Below are positions 46,687-57,688 of a stretch of DNA of 64,000 nt, one piece after another. Source of the DNA: Tachypleus tridentatus (taxonomy: Eukaryota; Arthropoda; Merostomata; Xiphosura; Limulidae). The stretch's first letter is position 1; each line of letters opens with the position of its first letter. The stretch covers positions 23,998,063-24,062,062 of the forward strand of contig NC_134833.1 in assembly GCF_004210375.1 (NCBI RefSeq), given 5' to 3'. Both the position numbers and the translations under genes were made by a program. Below the pieces are notes generated by a model that was not told the origin of the DNA, did not search any database, and saw nothing but the letters and a program-made list of their open reading frames with translations.

Positions 46687-48556
46687 GGAATAAGGGCGTG
46701 ATTTTACTGCTAGAAAATAGGATGTGTGTGTTTATTTAACACTGTAATTGTTTTACTTAGAAGACTGGATTGTGCGTCACAGGTTTGTCTTTACCTATCA
46801 TTAACAATCATGTACTAAATAAAGTTAATAAATTTACATTGTAATGACTGATCCATTGTAGTTAGCTATAAAGGTTTCAATATCAACGAGTCGTATTTAT
46901 AATCGATATAAACATATGATATATATATATATAAAGATATTATTTTATTCAATAATACAATTAAGCAACGTTATTCAAGATTTGAAAACATGCAAAGTAG
47001 GCCTATCGTTTCTTTTAATTTAAAAATATATACAAATTAGAATAATTAAATTAAAGAAACTCAATATAACAAATGTAATTAGAATAATTTGCTATTTTGC
47101 GAGGTTTCTAAATCTACGACTAAAAAGTGAAATTGAACAATTATGAATCCGGTTTGTCCTTCGAATATATTTATCTCAAAAATTAAAACTTTCAAAATAT
47201 ATTTGTATTATATTCTGGACATTGTAATTCTGTTACGAATTTAGGAAGAAAATTGTGAAGAGCACTTAATATTAGATAAATTAACTTAAGATCTATTTTC
47301 AAGTACATCTATTTGAATAAACATTACAGTTCTATTTAAGATTCAAAGTTTACACATCAATTACAGCTTGAAAGACCAGAAGGCTATACTGATTGGATTA
47401 TATATGATGCCATACATGAAAGATTACAACAGAGAATAGTTTGTTTAATCTTCTGATTAGAGAAATATATTATTATTATTATTATGCGTTTTGATCCCTT
47501 AATCTGTGTAATTTATTTAGAAAAATGCTGTTTTCCCTTTAAATCAACAATAGATGGTGCTTAAAAAGATGTGTAGAATTTTTTCTAGTTTTTGTAAGTT
47601 TTGTGACGTGGTATTTATCTAACTGACATAGAATGGTACATATATATCACTGTTATTAATTTCATTTACTTTTATAAAAGTAAAAACATTGACTAGAGAC
47701 ATATTTCTAAATGTAGAAATAAGAAATTTGAAGAAACTTCAAACTGTGTACTTCACTTAATAGATAACCCTGAAATGTTATAAAATACATATATTGTTAC
47801 TAAATTGCAGCTAGGTTTAAAATATAAACACAGTGGGTAGTTTCCTGTTTTGTTTTATCTCAAATTGTCGTCAGAAAATTTTTGTTGAATGTAGCTACAT
47901 ATTTTAAACAATATGTTTGAGAACCTTTATGGATTCCGAGTGCCTGATGAAAGAAAAGAAAAGGTTTTGACTTTTATTATTAAGCCTAAAGTTCCGCTAA
48001 AACAACATTTTCAGCAATCTCCAAAATGATGCACTGTTTCGATTTTTCAGCGTGTTTCAATTAACTCACTTTTTGCGTCAAAATAATAATATAAAATTAT
48101 AAAAACACTCTAGTAATCTAACAGCAAAGTATTATCTTGTGTTTGAAAAAATTAAGTTCTTTCAAACTAGGCTACGAAACTAAATGGAAAAGATATCATG
48201 GCGAACCGATGTCAAAAACTAAACGTGGTTCTTTTCCTCTATCCCTTCTTATTTTTAACCTTTAATACTTTCAAGCGTGTAAAAGAAAAAACAAACTTGT
48301 AGTGTTGCTCTAATGTTATTTGTTACGAATAACATGATTTTGAACCTTCCTGCTTTGGTTAACGTTTAACTTTTGATTTTGTCGAATGTTCATCGGTAGT
48401 TATGTACGGGATTAGTTGAAAGCAAACAAACAAACAATAAATTCAATTATAATGTTACTGTCGTCCATTTTGTCTTTCTATATAATACAGTTCTTTACAC
48501 ATTAATGAGAAATCGTGTTTTCTACTTCTTTCTTCTGAAGTTTATCTTAAATAGAA

Positions 48557-48620
48557 TATTGAGTTGTCTACAGGAAGTTAAGTACGTATATTGAGTTGTC
48601 AACAGGAAGTTAAGTACGTT
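48557..48620. repeat. Short tandem duplication
   Basis: Two copies of a ~32-bp segment with TTGAGTTGTCTACAGGAAGT and TAAGTACGT. Confidence 0.85.
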
Positions 48621-48867
48621 AACACATGAATGAATTTAGTTATTCTTCTGAGAATGAAGATTTTATTAGAGGTGAAAAATATACGAAGACCATTTATACG
48701 ACGTTTCACTTTCCACTAGAAGTTGCCTTTATGAAACGAATAACATTCCTTGACTACTAGAAGATTCCTAAACACCGGCTCATTTCAAACTGCTCAAAGA
48801 AGGGCGTGATTGGTTTTGAGACAGTGGATACAGAAATAACATTCTGGTTTGAAAATATGAGTTGAAT

Positions 48868-49680
48868 ATGGTGGTACAGCTGAGGAAAATACCAAAACTA
48901 ATTATTTATTAATGTCGAATTAATTATCAAAAAAACATCTAACTCATTTCACAAGTCTGGTGATATAGTAAAAGAAAATACCGAAAACTAATTATTTATT
49001 GATGTCGAATTAATTATCACAACAAACATTCAACTAATTTCGCAAGTCTGGTAGTATAGTAAAGGAAAATACCGAAAACTATTTATTTATTAATGTCGAA
49101 TTAATTATCAAAAAACATCTAACTAATTTCGCAGGTCTGGTAGTATAGTAAAGGAAAATACCAAAACTAATTATTTATTAATTTCTAATTAATTATCATA
49201 AAAAAACATCTAACTAATTTCGCAGGTCTGGTAGTATAGTAAAGGAAAATAGCAAAAACAAGTTATATATTAATGTCTAATTAATTATTATGACAAACAT
49301 TCAACTAATTTTACAAGTCTGATAGTATAGTAAAGGAAAATACCAAAACTACTTTTCTATTAATATTAAATTAATTAATACGATAAACATCCACTTAATT
49401 TCACGAGTCTGGTGGTATAGTAAAGAAAAATATCGAAAATTAATTATATATTAATATTAAATTAATTAATATGATAAACATCTAACTAATATCACTTACC
49501 TATTACTTTAATACTTTGGCTTCATTTATAACTGTCTTTACTGTGTCTACCTTTCCTTCTCATTATCATAATAAAAGCAGTTATAAATTAATCCAAAGTA
49601 TTAGAGTAAAAGATAAGTGGAATTAACTGGATGTTTATCATATTAATTAATTCGACATTAATAAATAATTTGTAATTGTC
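48868..49680. repeat. ~90-bp tandem array ending in a large inverted repeat
   Basis: About seven direct units (GGTAGTATAGTAAAGGAAAA, AATGTCGAATTAATTATC, CATCTAACTAATTTCGCA) run to about 49490. 49420-49529 and 49578-49675 are then inverted copies of each other around a ~45-bp spacer. Confidence 0.88.
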
Positions 49681-49837
49681 TTAACCTTTGTCTCTGGTTA
49701 ACCGTATTTACCTTTGTTTTTTATTATCGTAATAAGAACCATCAAAATGTAGACCAGGTGTTTGAACTTCATTTTAACTATTTGTTTGTAGTCTTAGAAT
49801 AAAAGGTATTTTTTTTTATTATTATTATTACATTTCA

Positions 49838-50110
49838 GTGTCTAAACTCGATCTTTATTTCAGGGTCTAAGTTCTATCTCCATTTTGCTGTTGATGGTCT
49901 AAATTTGACTTTTTTTCACAGTTCATTGTCTAAATTTGCTCTTTATTTTACAACTCATGGTTGAAAGTCGTTTTATATTTCACATTTCAGGGTCTAAGTT
50001 TTACCTTTTTCACAGTTCAGTTTATAGCCGCCGTTCTATATTTTACAGTTCAATTTATATCTGTAATTCAGGGTCTAAGTTCGATCCCTCTTTTGCAGTT
50101 CAGGGTCTCA
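49838..50110. repeat. Imperfect ~45-bp repeat
   Basis: Five or six units with TTTCACAGTTCAGGGTCTAA followed by GTTCGATC; variable spacing. Open frames here are repeat by-products. Confidence 0.65.
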
Positions 50111-50757
50111 GTTTGGTCCATTTTCTTACAATATATTTACAGTGTGAATTCTTTTACGGTACTGGGTGAAAACGACTAACCGTACATTGTTTTAAGTAAA
50201 GTTGTTTTCCATTGCACTTCCAGAAAGAAAGAAAAAACACAAAAAACAGTGTTTATGTGTAATTAAATAATTTTCTTATCCAAATTAAAATAAGGCATCA
50301 TTATGAATGAATCTCTTTATATGTGTAAAAAAAAAACAAAAAAACTGTTGCACGATCTATACTCGAGATATATGATCACTTCACTGAATAACATGTGATG
50401 CATATGGTATCTTGTGGCGCCATCTTGGTTTTTAGTTTAAATGCATCGGAAATTTCGATTAGTCATGTCGTTTCTTCATAATCAGGACTTAATCTAAATT
50501 CCATGTTTTTTCATATACAATGCTGCACAATAATAACATTCCCAAAAGCGACGAAACATTCTTATTACATAAGTCAGAAGTGTCCATAATTTTTCAACAC
50601 AAGAGTTCCACCTCTCCCAAAACTTCCTGCATCCTGACTGTATCCGTCATCAGTTGAATCTGTAGACAATAAGTACCTTAAGGGCATTGCGTATCTCCTA
50701 CAATTCCCTCTCACTCTCCTGCGTTCCCCATTTCGGGAACTCTTATCCTACGGTAAT

Positions 50758-51046
50758 TTTTTGTTTGTTTGAATTCCGCGAAGATCTACAAGAGAGCTAT
50801 CTGCGCTGGCTCTACTGTTTAAATATAAACTTCAAATATGATTTGTGGGATTTTAATAAAAGCTGGGTTTGAATTTCGCGCAAAGCGTTCCTAATTTAGC
50901 AGTGAAAGACTAGATGGAAGGCAGCTAGTCATCATCAGACGCCATCACCTCGTAGGCTCTTTTTTACCAACGAATAGCGAGATTCACCGTCACATTATAA
51001 CGCATGTTTTCTGGAACGGTGATACGAACTCACCTGGCCATGCCAC
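50758..51046 (-). mobile_element. SINE family A fragments
   Basis: 50758-50816 is an isolated tail (GTTTGAATTCCGCGAAGATC). 50863-51046 is a - strand copy with internal deletions ending CTCACCTGGCCATGCCA. Confidence 0.78.
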
Positions 51047-51687
51047 CCCCTCTCCCTACGATAATAATGTAAGCTTTTCGCCCCATACTCAAAGGCTTCA
51101 GTAACTTTACAGAAAGTAAACCCCCCATACATTTCAAGTATCCCTAAAATAATCGTAAAATGCAAATTCCAAAGGACTTTTATTAACGGTGCAGCAGAGA
51201 AATAGCAAAAATAGAGATTGAACTATTAGTGTATGATTTATTCAGTTGTCAAGTGCTAGATTATCATTGTTCAAGATAATTCAGTTCTCTTTCTGAGTTA
51301 ATAGAAAAAATAAACAAACTAAAAACGAAACCTTGTAAATATGATGCCGACAATTTAATATCATATGTGCTTAACGGGTTTTGTTTACAGTTGTTGTTTT
51401 TTTTGTATCTACCAAGCAAAATAAGTGAAGGTAAAAACGCCTCCTATCATCACTTACTTGATAAAAAATAAAGCGAGACAAATCAGCTGATAAGTTGGGA
51501 TAACAGTTCTGAAGCGTACCTGACAGATTAAGGTACAATAAGAGCTAAGTTTCTTGCTGAGACCAACCACTTTCATTCAGAACGTAGAACTACAGTCACC
51601 CACTTAAGATACCCAATCTTCCCCTACACAAATTGAATGCTCGTTTTGTTACTCTGGTTTCTGCGCCTCTGTCAAGAGACAAGCTTG

Positions 51688-51955
51688 TTTGTTTTATTTT
51701 GAATTTCGCACAAAGCTACACTAGAGCTATCTGCGCTAGCCGTTCCCTAATTTAGCAGTGTAAGACTAGAGGGAAGACAGCTAGTCATCACCACCCACCG
51801 CCAACTCTTGGATTATTCTTTTACCAACGAAGAGTGAGATTGATCGTAACATTTTAACGCTCTTACGCCTGAAAGGGCAAGCATGTTTTGTGTGACGGGA
51901 ATTCAAACCCGCGAATTACGAGTCGAGTAATCTAACCACTTGTCCATGCCGGACC
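51688..51955 (-). mobile_element. SINE family A, full length
   Basis: - strand copy from the tail to head CCACTTGTCCATGCCGGACC, with a small deletion near the B box. Confidence 0.9.
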
Positions 51956-52287
51956 CAAGATACAAGAGATAAGTAAAGCTCTATTTTAAATATCTGCCAT
52001 GTGTTACTCCGATGTAAATTACAGTTATCGGCCTTATAGTATATTCAGATATTGCGTTTAACAAATTAATCCACAGTTATCAAAGCTGGGCTCTGCAGTA
52101 ATTTTTTTTTTTACAGTTAAAGGGCTCTTTTCTTGCGCAGTCTGATATCTGACATAAATAAACTGACTGTAAATAAATGAATAAATATATTTATGTTTTA
52201 ATCTTTGTTTATGAGCCTCATTCTTTTCTCCTAAAATTATCATTCTTCAGAATAATTTCAGGTTCTATTCTGAATTTCTTAATACTG

Positions 52288-52390
52288 TTATTGTTCCGCG
52301 GTAGCTTCTAATGCTAAAATGAGATTTGATTCCTACAATGGGCACAGCGCCGATAGCTCATGGTAAGTCTTTAAGCTTAAAATAAAACAA
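52288..52390 (+). mobile_element. SINE family C, diverged
   Basis: Reads CCGCGGTAGCTTCTAATGCT, ATGGGCACAGCGCCGATAGC and an A-rich tail. Confidence 0.6.
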
Positions 52391-52604
52391 ACGCTGTCTT
52401 TAACAGATAATAATTCACAGACTTTTACATTACTTAAAGTAAAAAAAAATTAAACTTAAACATAGCGCAACGTTATGCATTATCGTTTCGAAAAAGACGC
52501 ATCAAAATATCTTTACGGAATTTCAGCTTTCAGAATAAATAATGGATTCATCTTTCTCTTTTTTCTGAAGAGAAGTGAATCATAAATAAATTAACCGACT
52601 CTAT

Positions 52605-52712
52605 TGTTTGTTTGTTTAGAATTAAGCACAAGGCTAGATAATGGGCTACTCTGTCCAGTACGGTTTCTGGCAGCGTGAGTCCGCAGACATGTTAGTGCCA
52701 CTAGGGGGCGAA
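52605..52712 (-). mobile_element. SINE family C
   Basis: - strand copy: GTTTAGAATTAAGCACAAGG, then GAGTCCGCAGACATG and CACTAGGGGGCG. Confidence 0.7.
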
Positions 52713-52916
52713 TATTATCAACATTTCTACAACGAAATATTTGTTGTTAACATTCGATTACATAAAACACCACGTGCTCAGATGAATAAAAATATTTTAG
52801 CCTGATGAAGGTAGCTTATAGTGAAACAACATGTTGCTGTCAAAATACGTGGACGGATGAAGACCCACGTCATAATTATATTATTTTAGTTAAAAACTGA
52901 TTTTTTTTAAGAACAA

Positions 52917-53020
52917 TGATTGTTTTGTTGAAATTAAGTACAAAGTTACACGTTGGGTATCGAATCTTGATTTTTAGCGTTATATGTCCGTAGACATATT
53001 GTTGTATCACAGAGGGTAAA
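52917..53020 (-). mobile_element. SINE family C, diverged
   Basis: - strand copy: AAATTAAGTACAAAGTTACA, then the B-box complement GGTATCGAATCTTGA and TTGTTGTATCACAGAGGG. Confidence 0.6.
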
Positions 53021-53519
53021 AACAATCAATTACCAGGAAAAGTGTTACACAGGAATTATTACTTTGTTTAATTTTTTTTAAATATTTCCATAAATTTGTT
53101 TATGCCTGCTAGATGGCGCCAAAATATATTGGCTGGCTGGTATTACACTTGAAGGTTAAAGAAATAACAACGTTTTATTATAAATAGTGGATTTAAAACA
53201 TAAAAACACATTTGCGAGTCATATATTTATCTTAGGAACGTTTTATCGTAATGTATTTATGTATATATTATATCACACTTGAACTATGTATTAAAACACA
53301 CCTCCCTCTTTGTAATGGAATCTTCTGTTTTTAGAAACTCGGTTTTAATGTAGATGTACAGGATTTGCAACAAAGACAATCTAGTGGCAGCTGTCATTAC
53401 GTGTAGTGGGATTGTGCGCTAGTCTCATACGGAATGAAAAGAAATGTGCTTTCCTTAAAAAAAAGTGTAAGACTGAAGTAACGTTGATTATTAACACTAA
53501 CGACAAAAAATGAGGCTAG

Positions 53520-53553
53520 TATAAATAAGTTACTGTATTTAATTTAGTGTCAG
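53520..53553 (+). promoter_or_regulatory. TATA box and initiator for the 468-aa gene
   Basis: TATAAATA at 53520-53527 is followed by TCAG at 53550-53553. The A of the initiator is 32 bases after the first T of the TATA box, the spacing expected of an arthropod RNA polymerase II core promoter. It would give a 5' UTR of about 102 bases. Prediction from motifs only. Confidence 0.55.
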
Positions 53554-53606
53554 CAGACCAAACATACTAGGAGGTAAGCCGACACCTTTATTTGTCGAAC
53601 TTATCA

Positions 53607-53645
53607 ATGGCTGATGTCCAGTTGTTTGTAGAGTTATTCATGTAA
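53607..53645 (+). promoter_or_regulatory. Upstream ORF (12 codons) before the 468-aa ORF
   Basis: ATG at 53607 opens a 12-codon frame (MADVQLFVELFM) ending in TAA at 53643-53645, eight bases before the main ATG. Its last codon is itself an ATG directly followed by TAA, a start-stop element. Such uORFs usually lower or regulate main-ORF translation. The main ATG has a poor -3 base (C), which fits reinitiation or leaky scanning. Confidence 0.4.
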
Positions 53646-53653
53646 CAATACCC

Positions 53654-55060
53654 ATGAATCGTACAAACAACGCACCGTATCTTTCCTTCCTAACATCATT
53701 TAGCAAGTTAAAGGTTGGTAAAAAGTCCAGAAATACGAAAACGCAGGAAATCGAAGTAACGACAAAAGACGTGGATGGTGGGGAAGACGGGAATGCTACT
53801 GGAAAGTATCGTCTTCCATCTCTGCTCGAAAGGTCAGAGAACCTTGTGGAAAGGGAAAAGAAACAGCCTGCGAAGTGTGATTCTGATATTTCTTCCAACG
53901 TTAGAAAGGAGAAGACAGTGATGTTTGAAACAGATGGAATAGTTCTTCCAACGTGTGACAATATTGTTACATCAAATAACGCAGTTTCAACTCCCAGTGA
54001 AAAACTTGAAGAATTAGATAGACTAGCCCAGCACAATCCAAAACAGAAACTCAACAGTCTTTATTCTAGCCCCCCTGCTGTCCCTCTCAGAATCATTTCT
54101 GCACAACCCAGTAAAGTATCTGATAAAAAAACGAACAAAAGGAAAAGTAAGGTTTCGTTCAACACTGATTCCACTGCTAAAAGCGCTGTAGAAACTTTAA
54201 ACCAAACACAGAACTCTACTAGTTCCAAAGTAGAAACTTTTGAAAAGGTGAACTCTTGTGACCCCAAAGACTGCAGTTCTGAGGACGTTTATATATGGAA
54301 AGATTTGACGTTCCTCTTCGCAGACTTGGCCTTCAGGACCCACTGGCTGTTACGCGAAATCATTAAACATTTAGAACGACAAAACGAATTATTGAGGAAC
54401 GAACTGGGAAAGGTACGAGAAGAGAACTCCAATGAACATTGCTGCGTGGATTCCAACAAACTTGATATGATAGAACGTCGAGTAAAGACCCTCGAAGAGC
54501 TTGTTGAATTAAAAGTAAAACCTAAAACACGTTGTCTGAAAACAAAAGAAGTAAACTCAAAAGGCGACCTTGATTTCAGCACTTCCCCGGTGTCCACAGC
54601 AAATACACATTATGTGTCTGACACTCCAGGGTACAATGATGAAAAAGTGGCCTTACTGACGCTTGTGATAGATGGACTCGTACTTCGGATGCAAAGACTA
54701 GAGGAATGGCACAGGAACAGCTCGCTTGTATTTTATGGCGTCCCTGGGGATTTTGAGGAAACTCCCACAAGCTCTGCCGACAGAGTTGCCCAAGTCTTGA
54801 AGAAGGCCCTGAAGCTTCAGGTAGGTACCTCCGGTATTTGTTCAGCATTTCGACGCAGCTGTGGGCCTGTTGATAGAAACGGATCGTGTCCAATTGAAGT
54901 GCATTTTTCGACCCCTAAACTTAGGGACATAGTCTTACTCAAGGCCTATAAGCTCCAAACATTCAACATAACTGTTTCTCCTCCTGCAACGAGTCAAGCA
55001 GTGCTACGAGACCAAGAAATGAAAAGATTAATATCCCTTGACAGTCTCTTAACGACGTGA
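53654..55060 (+). CDS. 468-aa protein with coiled coil and LINE ORF1-like C-terminal domain, intronless
   Basis: Single uninterrupted ORF of 468 codons, with more GC than its surroundings. Residues 1-215 are polar and low in hydrophobics, with basic patches (KKTNKRKSK near 158-166), and look disordered. Residues 230-290 form a likely coiled coil (LLREIIKHLERQNELLRNEL, then RRVKTLEELVEL). A second helical stretch at 325-353 leads into an RRM-like region at about 355-440: SSLVFYGVPGDFEE, a CSAFRRS turn, CPIEVHFSTPKLRDIVLLKA, then ITVSPPATSQAVLRDQEMKR. This coiled coil, RRM and C-terminal order is that of ORF1 proteins of L1/CR1-type retrotransposons, which bind RNA. No endonuclease or reverse transcriptase ORF follows, and a TATA box and initiator lie upstream, so it may be a host gene derived from an ORF1 or an unusually preserved remnant. 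Family assignment is by eye only. Confidence 0.7.
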   Translation: MNRTNNAPYLSFLTSFSKLKVGKKSRNTKTQEIEVTTKDVDGGEDGNATGKYRLPSLLERSENLVEREKKQPAKCDSDISSNVRKEKTVMFETDGIVLPTCDNIVTSNNAVSTPSEKLEELDRLAQHNPKQKLNSLYSSPPAVPLRIISAQPSKVSDKKTNKRKSKVSFNTDSTAKSAVETLNQTQNSTSSKVETFEKVNSCDPKDCSSEDVYIWKDLTFLFADLAFRTHWLLREIIKHLERQNELLRNELGKVREENSNEHCCVDSNKLDMIERRVKTLEELVELKVKPKTRCLKTKEVNSKGDLDFSTSPVSTANTHYVSDTPGYNDEKVALLTLVIDGLVLRMQRLEEWHRNSSLVFYGVPGDFEETPTSSADRVAQVLKKALKLQVGTSGICSAFRRSCGPVDRNGSCPIEVHFSTPKLRDIVLLKAYKLQTFNITVSPPATSQAVLRDQEMKRLISLDSLLTT

Positions 55061-55154
55061 TGTAAGTATGGTGTATGCGTTACAAAATAATCTAATATTA
55101 GTTTTTAAACAACGATCTTTGAAAAGGAGCTGTTGTTAACCCCACCTTGCGTAA

Positions 55155-55164
55155 AATAAATAAA
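55155..55164 (+). terminator. Candidate poly(A) signal of the 468-aa gene
   Basis: Two overlapping AATAAA hexamers, about 95 bases after the stop codon. The first bases after the stop also contain a GTAAGT donor-like site (55062), so a spliced 3' UTR cannot be excluded. Confidence 0.45.
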
Positions 55165-56169
55165 CAATTTTAATATTTAAAACGAAATTACACAATGGAA
55201 GAACTAGCAGTTTTTTTTTTATCATTGTACGTATTTCACATGGTTAATCAGACTCGGGAAAAAAAATAATTATTTTTGAAGAAGTATTTCTTCTCACAAT
55301 ATTTTCAGACTGTGTGTTTTTAATAACAATAATAGCGTCTTTGTTTTCCCCACTGGTCCCCTCGTACTAACGAAATGCGTTTTGAAAGGGGGGACAGAAA
55401 CGTTGTCCATCCATCATGCGCGCGAAAACTCAAACGAAACGATAGTTTTGAGTTGCATGGTGAAGTTAACTCGTGTTGTTTTTTATAGAATTTGTTTTGA
55501 CTTGTTTTTATAATAGATTATTCAGGAAGAAAATCTCATTAAAAGTTTCTGAAATAAAAAAATGTATTTGCTACGCAGATCGCTGATAGATCCAAAGAAA
55601 TGAACACATCTTAGACGTATGATTTTCACTTCAGAAATAAAACAGCGATAGCTAGAAAGGCGAAATCCAGGGTACGAAGTCCTGGTGAAGCCTCGTGACG
55701 AAACGACGAAGGGAGCTATTTCTTCAATCCTGTCTATTATGTAAATGTTAGAAGGCTTTTCGTCTACTTTTCAACGAGTCTTTCACGTGCAGTTTTATTC
55801 GTATTATAAAATTATTAAAATATTCCTCTTGTCTGAGTTCATAATCCATGAAGCGATTAATAATAATTTTGAATATAAATTTATAAACTTTCAGTTGTGA
55901 CTGTGAAGTTAAGGAGGAGACTTGCTTTATAACTGTTATGGTATATAACTAGAATACCTGCTGTATTTACATCAGAACATTTGGACGTTTACATCTTATA
56001 AACAGTTCTTACATTTGTAAGTGTACGAAGTTTGAATAAATTATTTTTGAAAAAATCTAATTTTTATTTATAAAGAGTGTTTTTGCTGTCGAAGTCAAAC
56101 TGTGACTTCATGACTCGGGGGTAAGCTTTAAGGTTTTTACAGAATACAGTTTTACTGCTGACTGATTTA

Positions 56170-56677
56170 CAGTGGAGCGCCGTTAAGCCGCGCTATTTGG
56201 GGGGTCAACCTGCTTAACCGCGGCTTAAACCTTTGTGACTGAAAAGCCTAAGTCGCCAACAGCTCCGCCGAGGAGCCTCATCCGGGCCATTGCGTGATCA
56301 TTATATCGGATTATCGAATTAAAAATAATACTTTAATTATTGATCACTTTTTCACGGATTTACCGCGGATTAACTTTAATGTATGGAGAGGTGTGATTCG
56401 GTAACAATGGCGGCCTCCATAAAGCTGACATAGAGAGCGGATAAGGTAGATTAACGGTCGATTTTTATTGTAATATATTTTATTTATTTTCCAAATTAAA
56501 ACAAATCCTTTTTAAATATCCACTTGAAGTTCTAAAGCCAGGATTAAATTCGTAAGCCGCGTTCTTACACGTTCTTAAATTAGTGGTGAGCCGCGATAAT
56601 CCTCGCTCCCAAGACTTGCTACAGCGTCTTAAGCGATTTCGCGGTTTACTGGTCCGCAGATTAATGGCGTTCCACTG
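56170..56677. mobile_element. 508-bp non-autonomous DNA transposon (Tc1/mariner/pogo-type MITE)
   Basis: The left end CAGTGGAGCGCCGTTAAGCC and the right end, read on the other strand, CAGTGGAACGCCATTAATCT, form terminal inverted repeats of about 23 bp with few mismatches. The element is flanked by TA on both sides (56168-56169 and 56678-56679), the target duplication of the Tc1/mariner superfamily. There is no transposase ORF inside. GC is higher than the flanks. Confidence 0.85.
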
Positions 56678-57127
56678 TATTTAGTTATTACTGTGGCAAA
56701 CATTTTTGCTGACCGATTTTTAATAAGATAATATTTCTAATTATTTTACAAGTAACAATTTGAGTGGATTCTCTTCCATTCTAGGAAGTCCCCCGATGAA
56801 TCATAGGTACGTGTACAGATTTGCAAAGTTAAAATTCGGGGTTACATTATCCTCGGTGGATACAGCAGGTCGACCAATGAGGCTTCGCCCTAAAACAGAC
56901 CTTCTCAACAAATATATATATATATTGGGCTGATTATATGATAACCTGGAAACTAATAAACAAACTACGCAAGGTTAGGGTCGCCTTATAAAGTAATTAA
57001 ACTGAATATAAGAATGATATCTCCCTAGCACGATGTTTTGTTCAGAGTTATATTTCAAGATTCGTGTTTTTATGTCGTATATCAGATAGATTTTCATTGA
57101 AGTTTTTCTCGTAACGCCGTAACTATT

Positions 57128-57327
57128 GTTTGTTTTTGAAATTCGTGTAAAGCTACACGAGGGCTATCTGCGCTAGCCGTCCCTAATTTAGCAGTATAGG
57201 ACGAGAGGGAAGGCAACTAGTCATCACCACCCACCGCCAACTCTTGGGCTACTCTTTTACCAACGAATAGTGGGAATGACCGTAACATAATAACGCCCCC
57301 ACGGCTGGGAGGGCGAGCAAGTTTGGC
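57128..57327 (-). mobile_element. SINE family A, head missing
   Basis: - strand copy from the tail to GGGAGGGCGAGCAAGTTTGG. The head part may be the separate piece at 57568-57688. Confidence 0.88.
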
Positions 57328-57567
57328 GCCAATATTAAAGTAACAAAACATTCACCTAACGATGCCTAAATAACAAACAGAAAATGGTAAAATAGAATAT
57401 TCGATTTTTCATATCTTTCATTTCTTAGTTGTTACAGAAAATTAAAAAAAAAAACACTTTGAAGACATGTTTCTAGAGGACTTAACTTTAAGGCTTTATA
57501 ACGCTTACATCTGGGGCTCGATAATCGCAGTGAACACATTACAGTTAGCGCTTTTATAGCCTTTTGT

Positions 57568-57688
57568 TGACCGTAACATAATAACGCCCCCACGGCTGAA
57601 AGGGCGAGCGTGTTTGGTGTGACGGGGATTCTAACCCGCGACCCTCGGATTACAAGTCGAGTGTTTTAACCACCTGGCCGTGCCGTGC
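57568..57688 (-). mobile_element. SINE family A, 5' half
   Basis: Starts TTGACCGTAACATAATAACG, sharing the rare variant CGTAACATAATAACG with the copy at 57128-57327, and ends in the head CCACCTGGCCGTGCCGTGC. The shared variant suggests one element split or partly duplicated with about 240 bp between. Confidence 0.85.

Larger units (their letters stand above)
38361..53519. other. Long stretch without a recognisable gene
   Basis: The first ~630 bp is probably GluCl 3' UTR. The rest is AT-rich with the arrays and SINEs listed. 38980-41600, 41750-44190, 46690-48550 and 51060-51680 hold only short open frames without domain signals. SINE density is clearly lower between 38.4 and 50.7 kb than in the GluCl introns. 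Confidence 0.6.

Noticed and set aside
54822..54827. GTAGGT donor-like site inside the 468-aa ORF
   Set aside because: The domain similarity continues in frame beyond it (SAFRRS, then PIEVHFSTP), so splicing here would cut the fold.
53638..54893. Antisense open frames of 138, 68, 102 and 105 codons under the 468-aa ORF
   Set aside because: Shadows of the sense ORF; no domain signal, promoter or start context.
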